A stretch of DNA of 64,000 nucleotides from Lachnospiraceae bacterium (GCA_028692395.1 JAQUXP010000007.1:57389-121388), one strand, 5' to 3'; numbered from the stretch's first letter, positions 35,877-44,925 are shown. Numbers and translations are program-made. Notes: a model not told the origin generated them from the sequence alone.

Positions 35877-37661
35877 ATGAAAAGAAGAATGAAGAAAATA
35901 ACAGCCTTATGTATGGCAGCGGCCATGACCGTTTCGCTGGCAGCCTGTGGAGGCGGCAGCAGTGAAAGCTCAAAAGGAGCTGATGCATCGTCTTCCGCAG
36001 CAGCTTCCGGCGGAAGCTCAGACGAACCTGTGACTCTGACCATCTGGAATACAGAGGTTCTGCAGCCGGGAGTTCAGACCAACGAGATCGCAAAGGAAAT
36101 TGAAAAACGTTTTGGAATCAAGATGGATGTTGTTCAGGGTGATGCCCAGAAGTTCAGTATCCTGGTTGCAGGCGGTGACCTTCCGGATATCATCTATACC
36201 AATCCGGCACAGCAGAATACGGCTTCCAACAATCTGATCACCAGCGGACAGCTGCTGGCGATGGACGATCTGATCGAACAGTACGGAGAGAATGTGAAAA
36301 AGAATTTCCCGGATCGTCTGAAGTACTCCAAGCAGTTTGCAAGTAATGGTGAGGATAAGGTTTATTATCTGCCTGTTCGTGCTTATGAGGCAGATGAGGA
36401 GCATCCGAATATCAGCTACTCTATCGAAAATATTGGACTGATGACAAGATGGGATATCTATCAGGCGATCGGATGCCCCGAGATTCAGACAACGGATGAT
36501 TACCTGGATGTGTTAAAGCAGATGCAGGATTATGCGAGAGAGAAGGATCTGGCGGACGGAAAGCAGATCTATGCAATCTCCGGATGGAGTGACTGGGGAT
36601 TATGGCCATGGTGGCTTTCCAATGCAAGAGAGATGGGCTACATGGATCTTGCTAATGACACAATCTTCAACTACGATACACAGTCAGTGGAAGGCCTGTA
36701 CACCAGTGAGGCGTTCTGGGAGTCACTGAAGTTTTATAACAAGGCATACAATATGGGAATCCTGGATCCGGAAGCATTTACGATGAAAAATGACCAGTAC
36801 TGGGAGAAATGTAAGAATGGTCAGGTACTTATGGCATATGCAAGCTGGCAGACCGAGAATATCAACAGATCCTTCGTAAGTGACGGACATGAGGGCTGGA
36901 GTTTCCAGAAACTGCCCTATGACGGTTATGAATATATCTCCGGAATTGTATCCACCAATGCGCCTCTGGGCGGTGGTATCGAGTATGCAACAGCAATCAC
37001 AAAGAACTGTAAGAATCCGGAAAAGGCGATGCAGTTGATCGACTTCTTCAATTCTGAGGAAGGTGCAAGACTGATCTACAGCGGTATTGAAGGCACACAC
37101 TGGACAGACAATGACGGTAAACCACAGCCAACCGATGAGTTTATCGAGAAATCAAAGAGCGATTCGAATTACAAGGACAATGTAGGTGTGAATCTCTATA
37201 ACAAGCTTTGTGCATTCATGGACATTCAGGTACTTTCCGATGGCTATCCGGCAGATCTTATGAAGTCTGACGAGCAGAAAGCGGCAAATATCTCAGATCA
37301 GGATAAGAGCTACTGCGACTATTATGCACAGCAGGAGGGCGGCGATTATCAGTATCCGGGACAGGTACTCTATGACATGTGGCAGAAGGGTAAAGTTAAA
37401 ACCATCACCGATTACTATCTGTACCCGACACTTGTTCAAAGCCCAAGCGAGGAGACACTGAATATTATCGCACAGTGTGACCAGTACATGAATGTACAGG
37501 GTGTCAATGCAATTATGACAGGTACAGAGGATGAGTTTAACGCCTGCAAGGAAGAAACCTTAAAGGGACTGGAAAACAAAAACTATGAGCAGGCAAAAAC
37601 AGAGATTGCAGATCTGTATGCGAAGGCTGAAAAAGAGGCAGATGCCTTTGGCATGAAATAG
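35877..37661 (+). CDS. Extracellular binding lipoprotein, LplA type
   Basis: The start is the ATG at 35877 after GGGAGGAATTTTC; the track's 35862 start lies within that ribosome site. It is 594 aa: lipoprotein signal (TVSLAACGGG), Ser/Ala linker, then a large binding fold (VTLTIWNTEVLQPGVQTNEIAKEIEKRFGIKMDVVQGD, GGDLPDIIYTNPAQ, YYLPVRAYE). Length about 550-600 is usual for LplA-class proteins that bind oligosaccharides. It ends the importer module just before a clear terminator. Confidence 0.92.
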   Translation: MKRRMKKITALCMAAAMTVSLAACGGGSSESSKGADASSSAAASGGSSDEPVTLTIWNTEVLQPGVQTNEIAKEIEKRFGIKMDVVQGDAQKFSILVAGGDLPDIIYTNPAQQNTASNNLITSGQLLAMDDLIEQYGENVKKNFPDRLKYSKQFASNGEDKVYYLPVRAYEADEEHPNISYSIENIGLMTRWDIYQAIGCPEIQTTDDYLDVLKQMQDYAREKDLADGKQIYAISGWSDWGLWPWWLSNAREMGYMDLANDTIFNYDTQSVEGLYTSEAFWESLKFYNKAYNMGILDPEAFTMKNDQYWEKCKNGQVLMAYASWQTENINRSFVSDGHEGWSFQKLPYDGYEYISGIVSTNAPLGGGIEYATAITKNCKNPEKAMQLIDFFNSEEGARLIYSGIEGTHWTDNDGKPQPTDEFIEKSKSDSNYKDNVGVNLYNKLCAFMDIQVLSDGYPADLMKSDEQKAANISDQDKSYCDYYAQQEGGDYQYPGQVLYDMWQKGKVKTITDYYLYPTLVQSPSEETLNIIAQCDQYMNVQGVNAIMTGTEDEFNACKEETLKGLENKNYEQAKTEIADLYAKAEKEADAFGMK

Positions 37662-37724
37662 AACATAGCGCAGCAAAGATGAAATGCAGACCATTCTCCT
37701 ACAGATATTTATGCAGAACGGTGC

Positions 37725-37755
37725 AAAAGGGGAAGCCTTAAAAGCTTCCCCTTTT
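37725..37755 (+). terminator. Intrinsic terminator after the LplA-type gene
   Basis: AAAAGGGGAAGC-CTTAAAA-GCTTCCCCTTTT, a 12-bp stem whose 3' arm ends in a short U-tract. It separates importer expression from the methyl-transfer genes, fully or partly. Confidence 0.85.
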
Positions 37756-37822
37756 AAAAAAAAAGACAAAAGCAAGTAAAAAACTAGGAAACACACTGAT
37801 ACATGGAACTGAATCCCCAGAA

Positions 37823-37838
37823 TTGAACCCATGTTCAA
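37823..37838. promoter_or_regulatory. Inverted repeat TTGAAC-CCAT-GTTCAA upstream of methyl-transfer genes
   Basis: A perfect 6-bp-arm inverted repeat 28 nt upstream of the first UroD-fold gene. It could be an operator or part of a leader hairpin. No clear promoter is visible, and no cobalamin riboswitch core was recognised here. Confidence 0.3.
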
Positions 37839-37866
37839 ATCGGTTATGTGAAAAGGAGCGATCAAT

Positions 37867-38916
37867 ATGAACTGTTTGACAAGACAGGAAGTAAAAGATG
37901 TGATTGAGGGAAGAAAAGCAGCTTCCCGTCCGCCGATTCTCTATGATCTGTGGATCGGTAACAATGTATTTAACTGGAATGATGAAGCAAGAGAGCAGTG
38001 GCTCTCAAAATATCCAAGAGATGTGGAGGACATTTTTCTGAACATACCGGATCTGATTCATGCTCCGGCAGATGATCCCAATTACCGCTGGGCGGGAACG
38101 GATATGTCAGATATGGAGGATCAGGGACTGGATGCCAGAATTCTGATCGAGGACTGGGAAGGAGAAGAGGCAGATCTTTTCTTTCAGACCTTTCCTGATC
38201 CGGAATATCCGGGACTGATTCCTGAGAAAAAACCGTCGGGAGAACGCTATACGATTGCCCGCTGGTGGTTCGGCTTATTCGAACGTCACTGGTCACTGCG
38301 GGGCATGGAAAATGCACTGATGGACTTTTATCTGTACCCGGATGAGATTCATAAGCTGTATCAGAAGCTGACGGATTTCTATATCAGAATTATGGAAAGA
38401 GCGTGTACCGAGATGAAAATAGATGGATTTTTTGTCTCGGATGATCTGGGAACGCAGCATTCCTCCTTCTTTTCCCTTGATATCTTCCGTGAGTTTTTTA
38501 AGCCATATTACAGACAGATTTTTGCAAAAGCCCATGAGCTGGGAGCACATTTCTGGCTGCATACTTGTGGAAATATTGAACTGTTTCTTCCAGACTTTAT
38601 TGAGATTGGACTGGATGTGATTCATCCGATTCAGAAATACACGATGGAAGAAAAGAAAATTGCAGAGCTTTATGGAGACAGGATCTGTATCCTTGCCGGA
38701 TTCGATGTACAGCAGACGATTCCCTTTGGGACGCCTGAGGATGTAAGAAAAGAAGTGAGATATCTTTTGGATGCCTATCAAAGAGAGGATGGACGGCTGA
38801 TGCTTACGATGGGTAACGGATCCACCGAAGACTGGAAACTGGAAAGCCTTCAGGCATTATATGAGGAAACGATAGCGTATGGCAGTAAAGATCAAAAAAG
38901 GGGTGGAGGTAAGTAG
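37867..38916 (+). CDS. UroD-fold (uroporphyrinogen decarboxylase family) protein, methyltransferase-like
   Basis: A TIM-barrel protein of 349 aa in the family that includes UroD and the corrinoid methyltransferases MtaA, MtbA and CmuA. Placed in a corrinoid set, it more likely transfers methyl groups than makes haem. LHTCGNIE carries the His-x-Cys pair of the methyltransferase zinc site (His232, Cys234), but the third ligand is missing: the C-terminal position reads TMGNGSTEDW. It could be the substrate-side methyltransferase that demethylates the imported compound. AAAGGAGCGATCAAT precedes the ATG. The next gene follows 3 nt after its stop. Confidence 0.8.
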   Translation: MNCLTRQEVKDVIEGRKAASRPPILYDLWIGNNVFNWNDEAREQWLSKYPRDVEDIFLNIPDLIHAPADDPNYRWAGTDMSDMEDQGLDARILIEDWEGEEADLFFQTFPDPEYPGLIPEKKPSGERYTIARWWFGLFERHWSLRGMENALMDFYLYPDEIHKLYQKLTDFYIRIMERACTEMKIDGFFVSDDLGTQHSSFFSLDIFREFFKPYYRQIFAKAHELGAHFWLHTCGNIELFLPDFIEIGLDVIHPIQKYTMEEKKIAELYGDRICILAGFDVQQTIPFGTPEDVRKEVRYLLDAYQREDGRLMLTMGNGSTEDWKLESLQALYEETIAYGSKDQKRGGGK

Positions 38917-38919
38917 CAT

Positions 38920-39933
38920 ATGAAGAGAAATATGAAGCAATGGTTAAAGGACTATAAGGACGCTCCGGTAAAAAAAGCGATGCCGATTCTGTCCTTTCCA
39001 GGAGCCGTTATGATGAATCGCACGGTGAATGAGCTGGTAAGAGACGGACATCTGCAGGCCCTCTGTATGAAAACAATCGCTGATCGATTCGATACAGGAG
39101 CAGCATTTAGCCTGATGGATCTGTCTGTGGAAGCAGAAGCCTTCGGAAGCCCCGTGCTTTACAGCGATGAGGATGTGCCCACGGTAAATGGAGTGCTGAT
39201 TCACGAGGAAGAGGAAGCACAGGCTTTGAAGGTTCCAAAGGTAGGAGACGGAAGGACAGGCGCCTGTGTGGAGGGGATCAAAGAAGCCAGTCAGCTGATC
39301 ACGGATCGCCCGGTACTTGCGGGAATTATCGGACCATTTTCTCTGGCCGGAAGGCTGACGGATATGACAGAAATCATGTATCTCTGCTTTGACGAGCCGG
39401 AAATGGTGGAATGTCTTCTGGAGAAAGCAACAGAGTTTCTGATCCAGTATGCACTGGCCTTCAAAGAAGCGGGAGCCAATGGCGTGTGTATGGCGGAACC
39501 GGCGGCAGGACTGCTTTCGCCACAGCTTTTTGAAGAATTTTCAGTACCTTATGTACAGAAGATACGCTCTGCGGTGGAGGATGAGAACTTTATTGTGATG
39601 TATCATAACTGCGGCAATATCAAACCGCTTTTGCCTGCTGTGAAAGAGATTGGAGCATGTGCATACAGCGTGGGAAACAGTATTGATATCGAGGATGCAC
39701 TTAAGGTGCTTCCGGAGGATGCGATGGTGATCGGAAACATCGATCCGGCAGGAGTGATCCGCAGTGGTACCCCGGAGCTGATCTATCAGGAAACATTACA
39801 GCTTTTGGAGCGCTGCAGCAGATATGGGAATTTTGTGCTTGCATCCGGCTGTGATATCCCGCCGATGTCACCGGTGGAAAACATACAGGCCCTGTTTGAT
39901 GCAGTGCAGGAGTTTTATAAAGACAAAGCGTAG
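38920..39933 (+). CDS. MtaA/MtbA-like corrinoid methyltransferase (UroD family)
   Basis: It is 337 aa. Unlike the preceding paralogue it has the complete zinc signature of MtaA-type methyltransferases: YHNCGN (His229, Cys231) and SGCDIPP (Cys311), which activates a thiol or similar acceptor. In methanogens MtaA moves methyl from the corrinoid protein to coenzyme M; the acceptor in a Firmicute is unknown (tetrahydrofolate or a thiol are possible). It lies between the first UroD-fold gene and the corrinoid protein gene, clearly one operon. Confidence 0.85.
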   Translation: MKRNMKQWLKDYKDAPVKKAMPILSFPGAVMMNRTVNELVRDGHLQALCMKTIADRFDTGAAFSLMDLSVEAEAFGSPVLYSDEDVPTVNGVLIHEEEEAQALKVPKVGDGRTGACVEGIKEASQLITDRPVLAGIIGPFSLAGRLTDMTEIMYLCFDEPEMVECLLEKATEFLIQYALAFKEAGANGVCMAEPAAGLLSPQLFEEFSVPYVQKIRSAVEDENFIVMYHNCGNIKPLLPAVKEIGACAYSVGNSIDIEDALKVLPEDAMVIGNIDPAGVIRSGTPELIYQETLQLLERCSRYGNFVLASGCDIPPMSPVENIQALFDAVQEFYKDKA

Positions 39934-39994
39934 CAACTATTCAGTAAGGATTCAGCAGTAAGCATTCAAAGATAAAAAAGCGGAGGAAGAAAAG

Positions 39995-40645
39995 ATGGCA
40001 ATTATAGAAGAAATCTCAGAGTTTTTACAGAAGGGAAGAGCAAAGAATGTAAAGAAGCTGGTGCAGCAGGCCCTGGATGAAGGGTTTGATCCAAAGGAGA
40101 TTCTAAACGATGGACTCCTTAGCGGAATGATGATTGTAGGTGGAAAGTTTAAGCGAGAAGAGGTCTTCGTACCGGATGTTCTGGTGGCAGCCAGGGCGAT
40201 GAATATGGGAATTGAGATTCTGGAGCCAAGACTGGTAGCAGCAGGAAATGAGCCCATCGGAAAAGCAGTGATCGGAACCGTAAAGGGTGATCTCCATGAT
40301 ATCGGAAAGAATCTGGTAACGATGATGATGAAGGGTGCAGGATTTGAGATCTACGATCTAGGGGTCGATGTGGAGGCATCCGCATTTATTGATAAGGCAG
40401 AGGAGGTTGGTGCTGACATTATCTGCATTTCCGCACTTTTAACTACCACCATGCCAAATATGAAGGATGTGATCTCACTTCTCGAAGAGAGAGGGCTTCG
40501 TGAGAAATACGTTGTGATGATTGGCGGCGCACCGGTAACAGAAAACTTTGCAAAAGAGATTGGAGCAGATTATTATACAGCAGACGCTACCTCGGCGGCT
40601 GAAACTGCAAAACAGGTTGCAGAAAAAGGTAATATACCAGCGTAG
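39995..40645 (+). CDS. Corrinoid (cobalamin-binding) methyl-carrier protein, MtaC/MtbC type
   Basis: Carries the methyl group on cobalt between methyltransferases. It is 216 aa: helical cap (about 1-85) and Rossmann B12 domain with the lower-ligand motif GDLHDIG (Asp99-x-His101-xx-Gly104), then ISALLTTTM and MIGGAPV. GCGGAGGAAG precedes the ATG. Its presence with MtaA-like and UroD-fold genes is the strongest evidence for a corrinoid methyl-transfer pathway. Confidence 0.93.
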   Translation: MAIIEEISEFLQKGRAKNVKKLVQQALDEGFDPKEILNDGLLSGMMIVGGKFKREEVFVPDVLVAARAMNMGIEILEPRLVAAGNEPIGKAVIGTVKGDLHDIGKNLVTMMMKGAGFEIYDLGVDVEASAFIDKAEEVGADIICISALLTTTMPNMKDVISLLEERGLREKYVVMIGGAPVTENFAKEIGADYYTADATSAAETAKQVAEKGNIPA

Positions 40646-40652
40646 ATATGAC

Positions 40653-40689
40653 GACCATGGTCATGTGCGAAATGTGCATGGACATGGTC
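40653..40689 (+). terminator. Hairpin after the corrinoid protein gene
   Basis: GACCATGGTCATGTGC pairs imperfectly with TGTGCATGGACATGGTC around a small loop. No U-tract follows, so it is more likely an mRNA stability or processing hairpin that favours high carrier-protein expression. Confidence 0.4.
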
Positions 40690-40758
40690 ATCTTTGACTT
40701 TATCAGGTAAGGAAGCGGATTGAGAAAAGCTGCTTCTTCCTGAATCAGGAGGAAAAGA

Positions 40759-41397
40759 ATGGACAGTGTAAAGAAAATTACAGATATTCCCGTGATAATA
40801 TCCAAAAAAGAAGTGCTTCAGATGTTAAACTGTGACGCAGATTGTTCTTCTTATGGAGCTGTAAGTGACCTCTATGATGAGGTGCTGGAGGATACCAGAG
40901 CGCTTCTGGATCCGGTGATTCTCTTTTGCTTTGGAACCGTACCAAAGGAGTATGCGTCAGGGGACATGAAAGAGGGAGAGGAGCTTATATATGCCATCAC
41001 AAGTGTGGGCGGTGAGGTCAGCCGAAGAAGCAGCGCAGCCTTTAGGCAGGGTGATCCGCTGTCCGGGATGCTTCTGAATGCAATTGCGGATTCGGCGCTT
41101 TTTCATATGGAGGAGAGTCTGAATCGTGTCCTGCGAAAAGCCTGCACGGATAGGAAAAGGGGTATTTTGAAGCGTCTGGAGGCACCACAGGATATACCCA
41201 TGGAGACGCAGAAGCTGGTGTTCGAGCAGACACATGCGGCGCAGCTTTATCAGATGAAAATCTCTTCTGGATTCATGCTGGATCCGGTGAAAAGCAGTGC
41301 AAATATCTTTCTGCTGACCAGTGATGAAAAGGTATTCCGTGCACAGCATGACTGCAGAAACTGCAGTAAACTGGACTGCTCTATGCGAAAGGAATAG
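40759..41397 (+). CDS. MetH activation-domain-like protein with C-terminal Cys cluster
   Basis: A 212-aa protein resembling the reactivation domain of cobalamin-dependent methionine synthase (LSGMLLNAIADSALFHMEESL). It ends in HDCRNCSKLDCSMRKE, a C-x2-C-x4-C pattern that could bind metal or a small Fe-S cluster. Corrinoid methyltransferase systems need a partner that returns inactive cob(II)alamin to cob(I)alamin; no RamA-like protein is in the window, so this gene may do or assist that. AGGAGGAAAAGA precedes the ATG. It is followed after 3 nt by a MATE transporter. Confidence 0.7.
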   Translation: MDSVKKITDIPVIISKKEVLQMLNCDADCSSYGAVSDLYDEVLEDTRALLDPVILFCFGTVPKEYASGDMKEGEELIYAITSVGGEVSRRSSAAFRQGDPLSGMLLNAIADSALFHMEESLNRVLRKACTDRKRGILKRLEAPQDIPMETQKLVFEQTHAAQLYQMKISSGFMLDPVKSSANIFLLTSDEKVFRAQHDCRNCSKLDCSMRKE

Positions 41398-41400
41398 ATC

Positions 41401-42744
41401 GTGGAAAAGAATATAACAAAAGATATGACCAAGGGGTCTCCCTGGAGATGTATCCTGGAATTTGCGGTTCCCTCTTTTCTGGGACTGCTGTTTTATCAGT
41501 TTTATGGAATGGTGGATTCTGTTATTGTAGGAAAATGTCTGGGAGTCCAGGCACTGGCAGCAGTGGGCTCCACAGGCTCTATCAATTACATGATCTGTGG
41601 ATTCTGTATGGGCGTCTGCAACGGATTTGTAATCCCTGTTGCCCAGAAGTTTGGAGCAGGGGATGATAGAGCACTGCGTAAATTCGTGGCAAACAGTGCA
41701 TGGCTTTCCGTAATATTCTCCCTTGTCACTACAACGCTGGTGTGCAGCCTGTGCAGGCAGATCCTGCTGTGGATGAAGACACCGGACAATATTTTTCATG
41801 ATGCCTACAGCTATATATTTGTGATCTTTCTGGGCATTCCCATCATCTTTGTCGGCAATGTATCAGGGGGAATCATAAGGTCGTTTGGAGATAGTAAAAC
41901 ACCGCTGTATTTTACTATAATCTCCTCATTTTTGAACATTGTGCTGGACCTGGTCTCTATCCTTGTACTGCATATGACAGTTGTGGGACCGGCACTTGCC
42001 ACGGTAATCTCCCAGGGCTTTTCCAGTGCGCTGAATCTTTTGTATATCCGGAAAAAATGTGATCTTTTGCGGATGGAACGAGAGGAATGGAAGCCGGATG
42101 GAGCTTATATGAAGATACTGTGCAGTATGGGAATTCCCATGGGACTGCAGCATTCCATCACTGCAGTGGGAAGCGTTGTGATTCAGACCTCGGTCAACAC
42201 CTTTGGAGCTGCCTCCATCGCAGCGGTGACAGCTGCGAACAGGGTAAACATGTTGGTCTGCACGCCCTTCGATGCCCTGGCAACCACGATGAGTACTTAT
42301 TCCGGACAGAATATGGGAGCAAAAAAAGTGGATCGCATTCATGCAGGAGTGCGTGTTTCCCTGATTCTTGGATCCGTGTATGCGGCAGCTTCTTTTCTCA
42401 TTCTTTCTGTCTGGGGAAGGGATATCACCCGGCTGTTTGTAAGTGCATCTGAGACGGAGATCCTGGATAAGGCGCATCAGTTTTTAGTCATCAACAGCCT
42501 GTTTTTTATTCTTCTTCTGGTGGTAAATGTGCTCCGACTGAGCATCCAGGGTATGGGTTTTACCGGTGTTGCAATGTTTGCAGGTGTATGCGAGATGGCA
42601 GCCAGGATTCTGGCAGCATTTGTGATGGTTCCACTCTTTGGCTACACGGCAGTATGCTTTGCCAACCCGCTGGCCTGGATCTGCGCAGATCTCTTTCTGA
42701 TCTTGACCTATGTGCGGATCACACGAAATTTATATCGGATATGA
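41401..42744 (+). CDS. MATE-family efflux transporter
   Basis: Twelve-helix membrane exporter or antiporter, 447 aa, start GTG. Family features: N-terminal helix with ILEFAVPSFLGLLFYQFYGMVDSVIVGKCLG, the repeat-type ALAAVGSTGSI, and in the second half GIPMGLQHSITAVGSVVIQTSVNTFGAASIAAVTAANRV. It is 3 nt after the MetH-activation-like gene, so it is co-transcribed with the methyl-transfer set and may export a demethylated aglycone or other product. A half copy of the palindromic repeat starts right after its stop. Confidence 0.88.
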   Translation: MEKNITKDMTKGSPWRCILEFAVPSFLGLLFYQFYGMVDSVIVGKCLGVQALAAVGSTGSINYMICGFCMGVCNGFVIPVAQKFGAGDDRALRKFVANSAWLSVIFSLVTTTLVCSLCRQILLWMKTPDNIFHDAYSYIFVIFLGIPIIFVGNVSGGIIRSFGDSKTPLYFTIISSFLNIVLDLVSILVLHMTVVGPALATVISQGFSSALNLLYIRKKCDLLRMEREEWKPDGAYMKILCSMGIPMGLQHSITAVGSVVIQTSVNTFGAASIAAVTAANRVNMLVCTPFDALATTMSTYSGQNMGAKKVDRIHAGVRVSLILGSVYAAASFLILSVWGRDITRLFVSASETEILDKAHQFLVINSLFFILLLVVNVLRLSIQGMGFTGVAMFAGVCEMAARILAAFVMVPLFGYTAVCFANPLAWICADLFLILTYVRITRNLYRI

Positions 42745-42870
42745 TGCCTCGGTGGTCGGAAATCCCTTATGAGGGCGGAACAGGGTTTCGAAGTCCAAGA
42801 GTATACAAAAAAACAACCGATTTTGCTAAAACCATAAGAAATCAGCATAAACTCGCTGTGCGATAGCCCC
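42745..42870. repeat. Palindromic interspersed repeat, copy 2 (single arm)
   Basis: From GCCTCGGTGG through CCCTTATGAGGGCGG, GGTTTCGAAGTCCAAGAGTATAC and AAGAAATCAGCATAAACTCGCTG it matches one arm plus loop start of copy 1 with few differences. It then jumps to GTGCGATAGCCCC, which equals the outer end of the second arm. Most of the second arm is therefore deleted. The rest of the 312-nt gap to 43056 holds an extended -10 (TGCTATAAT) at 42977-42985 and no gene. Confidence 0.75.
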
Positions 42871-42976
42871 CTGAGCTGCTATATGATACCACGGATTACT
42901 CCGCACCATGTGCTACCGTAATCCTAATATTTTAAAAGAAATAATAATTTATTGCATGTAATCGGAAGGCTGTAAT

Positions 42977-42985
42977 TGCTATAAT
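42977..42985 (+). promoter_or_regulatory. Extended -10 promoter before the dehydrogenase/isomerase operon
   Basis: TGCTATAAT, 72 nt upstream of the first dehydrogenase start. A TTGCAT at 42952 is too far (22 nt) to be a good -35. Confidence 0.5.
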
Positions 42986-43056
42986 GCAGTCAATGAAAGA
43001 TGTGCTGTAATAGAGGAAAAAGGGGTTTACACTATAACACAACCAGGAGGTGTTTT

Positions 43057-44043
43057 ATGATACCAGAGAACAGGAAGGCATGGGTGCTGACGGAGCCTGG
43101 AAGGCTGGAACTGCAGCGGATTCCGATGCCGGAAATCAGGGATAATCAGGTTTTGGTGGAGATTGACCGGGCCTGCATCTGTAATGGTTCAGATCCGGGA
43201 ATTTACCACGGACATGAGGCCTATCAGACGCCCCTTGTCTTTGGCCATGAGGCAAGCGGAGTTATCGTAAAAGCAGGAAATTTGGTCACGGATTTCTCTG
43301 TGGGGGATCGGGTCTGCTGGTGGTTTGAGGCAGGAGCATTTACTGAGTATCAGGCGATTACCCCTGAAAATATAGCGATTTTTAAAGTGCCGGAAGGGAT
43401 TACGAGGGATGAAGCACCGGTGATGGAGCTGGTGCTGGCAGCCTGCAGGGCGCTGATGGAGGTACCGCCAAAACTGGCGGGAGGAAGGCTTTTGATCTGT
43501 GGTCTTGGACCCAGTGGTCTGGTGCTTCTTCAATATGCAAAAGCCCTGGGTTATGACAGAGTAATCGGCTGGGATCTATATGAATCCAGAAGAGAGCTGG
43601 CGAAGAAGCTGGGAGCAGACGAGGTCTATGATCCGAAGGAACTGACCAAAGAGGCTGTGGAAGGCATGGACTCTTCAGATGTAGGCGTACTGATGATGGG
43701 AAATGACTGCCTGCCGGGAGAGCCCACGGCAACGCTTCTTATGCGTGCCCTGCGAAGCGGCGGAACGGTGATTTCCTATGGACATCCGGAGGGCGGCTGT
43801 CGGTTCAGCCCTTATGTATTCCAGTCCAGAAACCTGAATATGAGGAGTCCCTCCAGTGACTGGTCAGTGATCCGGCAAAGGGGTCAGGAGATCGTAAAGT
43901 TGGTGGAACAGGGAAAGATAAGGATCAAGCCACTGATTACAGATGTTGTAGAGATGGATGATTTTCTTCCGGCATTTATAAGGGTGCTGGAACGCCCATG
44001 GGAGCAGATCAAGGTCATCTTAAAGGTGAAAGGGGATACATAA
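43057..44043 (+). CDS. Zinc-type medium-chain dehydrogenase without structural-zinc loop (1)
   Basis: Probable NAD-dependent sugar or polyol oxidoreductase. The start is the ATG at 43057 after CCAGGAGGTGTTTT (the track start is upstream), giving 328 aa. Catalytic-zinc region CICNGSDPGIYHGH and GHEASG are present, but the four-Cys structural zinc loop normally after GDRV is absent (GDRVCWWFEAGAFTEY). Rossmann motif GLGPSG is followed by an acidic residue at strand 2 (IGWDLYESRR), which favours NAD over NADP. It is directly followed by the isomerase gene. Confidence 0.82.
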   Translation: MIPENRKAWVLTEPGRLELQRIPMPEIRDNQVLVEIDRACICNGSDPGIYHGHEAYQTPLVFGHEASGVIVKAGNLVTDFSVGDRVCWWFEAGAFTEYQAITPENIAIFKVPEGITRDEAPVMELVLAACRALMEVPPKLAGGRLLICGLGPSGLVLLQYAKALGYDRVIGWDLYESRRELAKKLGADEVYDPKELTKEAVEGMDSSDVGVLMMGNDCLPGEPTATLLMRALRSGGTVISYGHPEGGCRFSPYVFQSRNLNMRSPSSDWSVIRQRGQEIVKLVEQGKIRIKPLITDVVEMDDFLPAFIRVLERPWEQIKVILKVKGDT

Positions 44044-44925
44044 ATGAAAACAGATCAGAAGTTACAGCTTGGCATCTCGGGGCAGGCGCTGGGAGAGGTC
44101 ATGGAGTTTGAAAAAATCGTGGAGCTTGCGGCAAAGTATGATATTCGTCACTTTGAACTCTGGCCGTGTAATGTGCCGGGAACAGGCTTTGGATACAGGG
44201 ACAGAGACATTTCCGTGATTCAGAGGATCCAAAAGGAGAAGGATATTGTGATTGATTGTGTCACTTTGGAGGCTGCTTTTTGTGAGCAGGCGGTAGAGAC
44301 GCCGGAATACTACACGGAGCTTTTGAAAGGATCCATCGATGCAGCCTGTGCGGTAGGGGCAAAGCTGGTGAATCATTACTGCTACTTTATCAATCTGGAT
44401 GAGAAGCCGGACTTTGAGAGAATGGATGCTTTCTGGCTGCCTGCACTGGCTTATGCGAAAGAAAAGGGTATCACTTTGGTGCTTGAAAACGAAGCCCATG
44501 ATGCCACAAGAAGACCGGAGCTTACGGCGGCGATTATGGAACATTATCAGGATGCTGCATTTTTAACAAATTATGACGCCACCAATTATTTTCATGCCAG
44601 TGCGGAGGCCTTTCCGGCTGCCTATGAGATCCTGAAGCCATACATCGGTTATGTACATCTGAAGAATGCATGTATCCACCGTGAGGGTGCAGGACAGCCG
44701 AAGGAAAATCTGGGAGCGCCCATGTCAGGTGTATTCGAACCTGCTTCCATCCAGTATGCAGTGATTCCGGAGGGAAGCGTGAATGTTGCAGGGATTTTAA
44801 CACAGCTTTTGAAGGATGGAATTTATACAGGAACCTGCACCCTGGAGCCTCATACGACACCGGAATGTGTGGAGCATTTCTATCAGGTGGAAAGTACATG
44901 GCTCAGAGAAAGAGGATATTTTTAG
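44044..44925 (+). CDS. Sugar isomerase/epimerase, xylose-isomerase-like TIM barrel
   Basis: It is 293 aa of the AP-endonuclease-2/xylose-isomerase-like fold. The metal-site residues typical of this family are visible in order: LVLENEAHD (Glu), NYDATNYF (Asp), YVHLKN (His) and CTLEPH (Glu). It probably isomerises or epimerises an unphosphorylated or phosphorylated keto sugar. It starts at the base after the first dehydrogenase stop and is followed by the second dehydrogenase, so the three likely act in sequence. A related TIM-barrel fold is used in some C-glycoside-cleaving enzymes, but the second subunit of those is not present here. Confidence 0.82.
   Translation: MKTDQKLQLGISGQALGEVMEFEKIVELAAKYDIRHFELWPCNVPGTGFGYRDRDISVIQRIQKEKDIVIDCVTLEAAFCEQAVETPEYYTELLKGSIDAACAVGAKLVNHYCYFINLDEKPDFERMDAFWLPALAYAKEKGITLVLENEAHDATRRPELTAAIMEHYQDAAFLTNYDATNYFHASAEAFPAAYEILKPYIGYVHLKNACIHREGAGQPKENLGAPMSGVFEPASIQYAVIPEGSVNVAGILTQLLKDGIYTGTCTLEPHTTPECVEHFYQVESTWLRERGYF

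Noticed and set aside
37680-37866. Cobalamin riboswitch upstream of the corrinoid genes
   Set aside because: I looked for the conserved B12-box-like core and saw none; only a terminator and a short inverted repeat are present.
37867-38916. Haem-pathway uroporphyrinogen decarboxylase
   Set aside because: It has the HxC motif of methyltransferases and lies beside a corrinoid carrier; no haem genes are present.
44044-44925. C-glycoside deglycosidase subunit
   Set aside because: The TIM-barrel fold is similar, but the small partner subunit normally encoded beside it is absent, so a plain sugar isomerase is the safer call.
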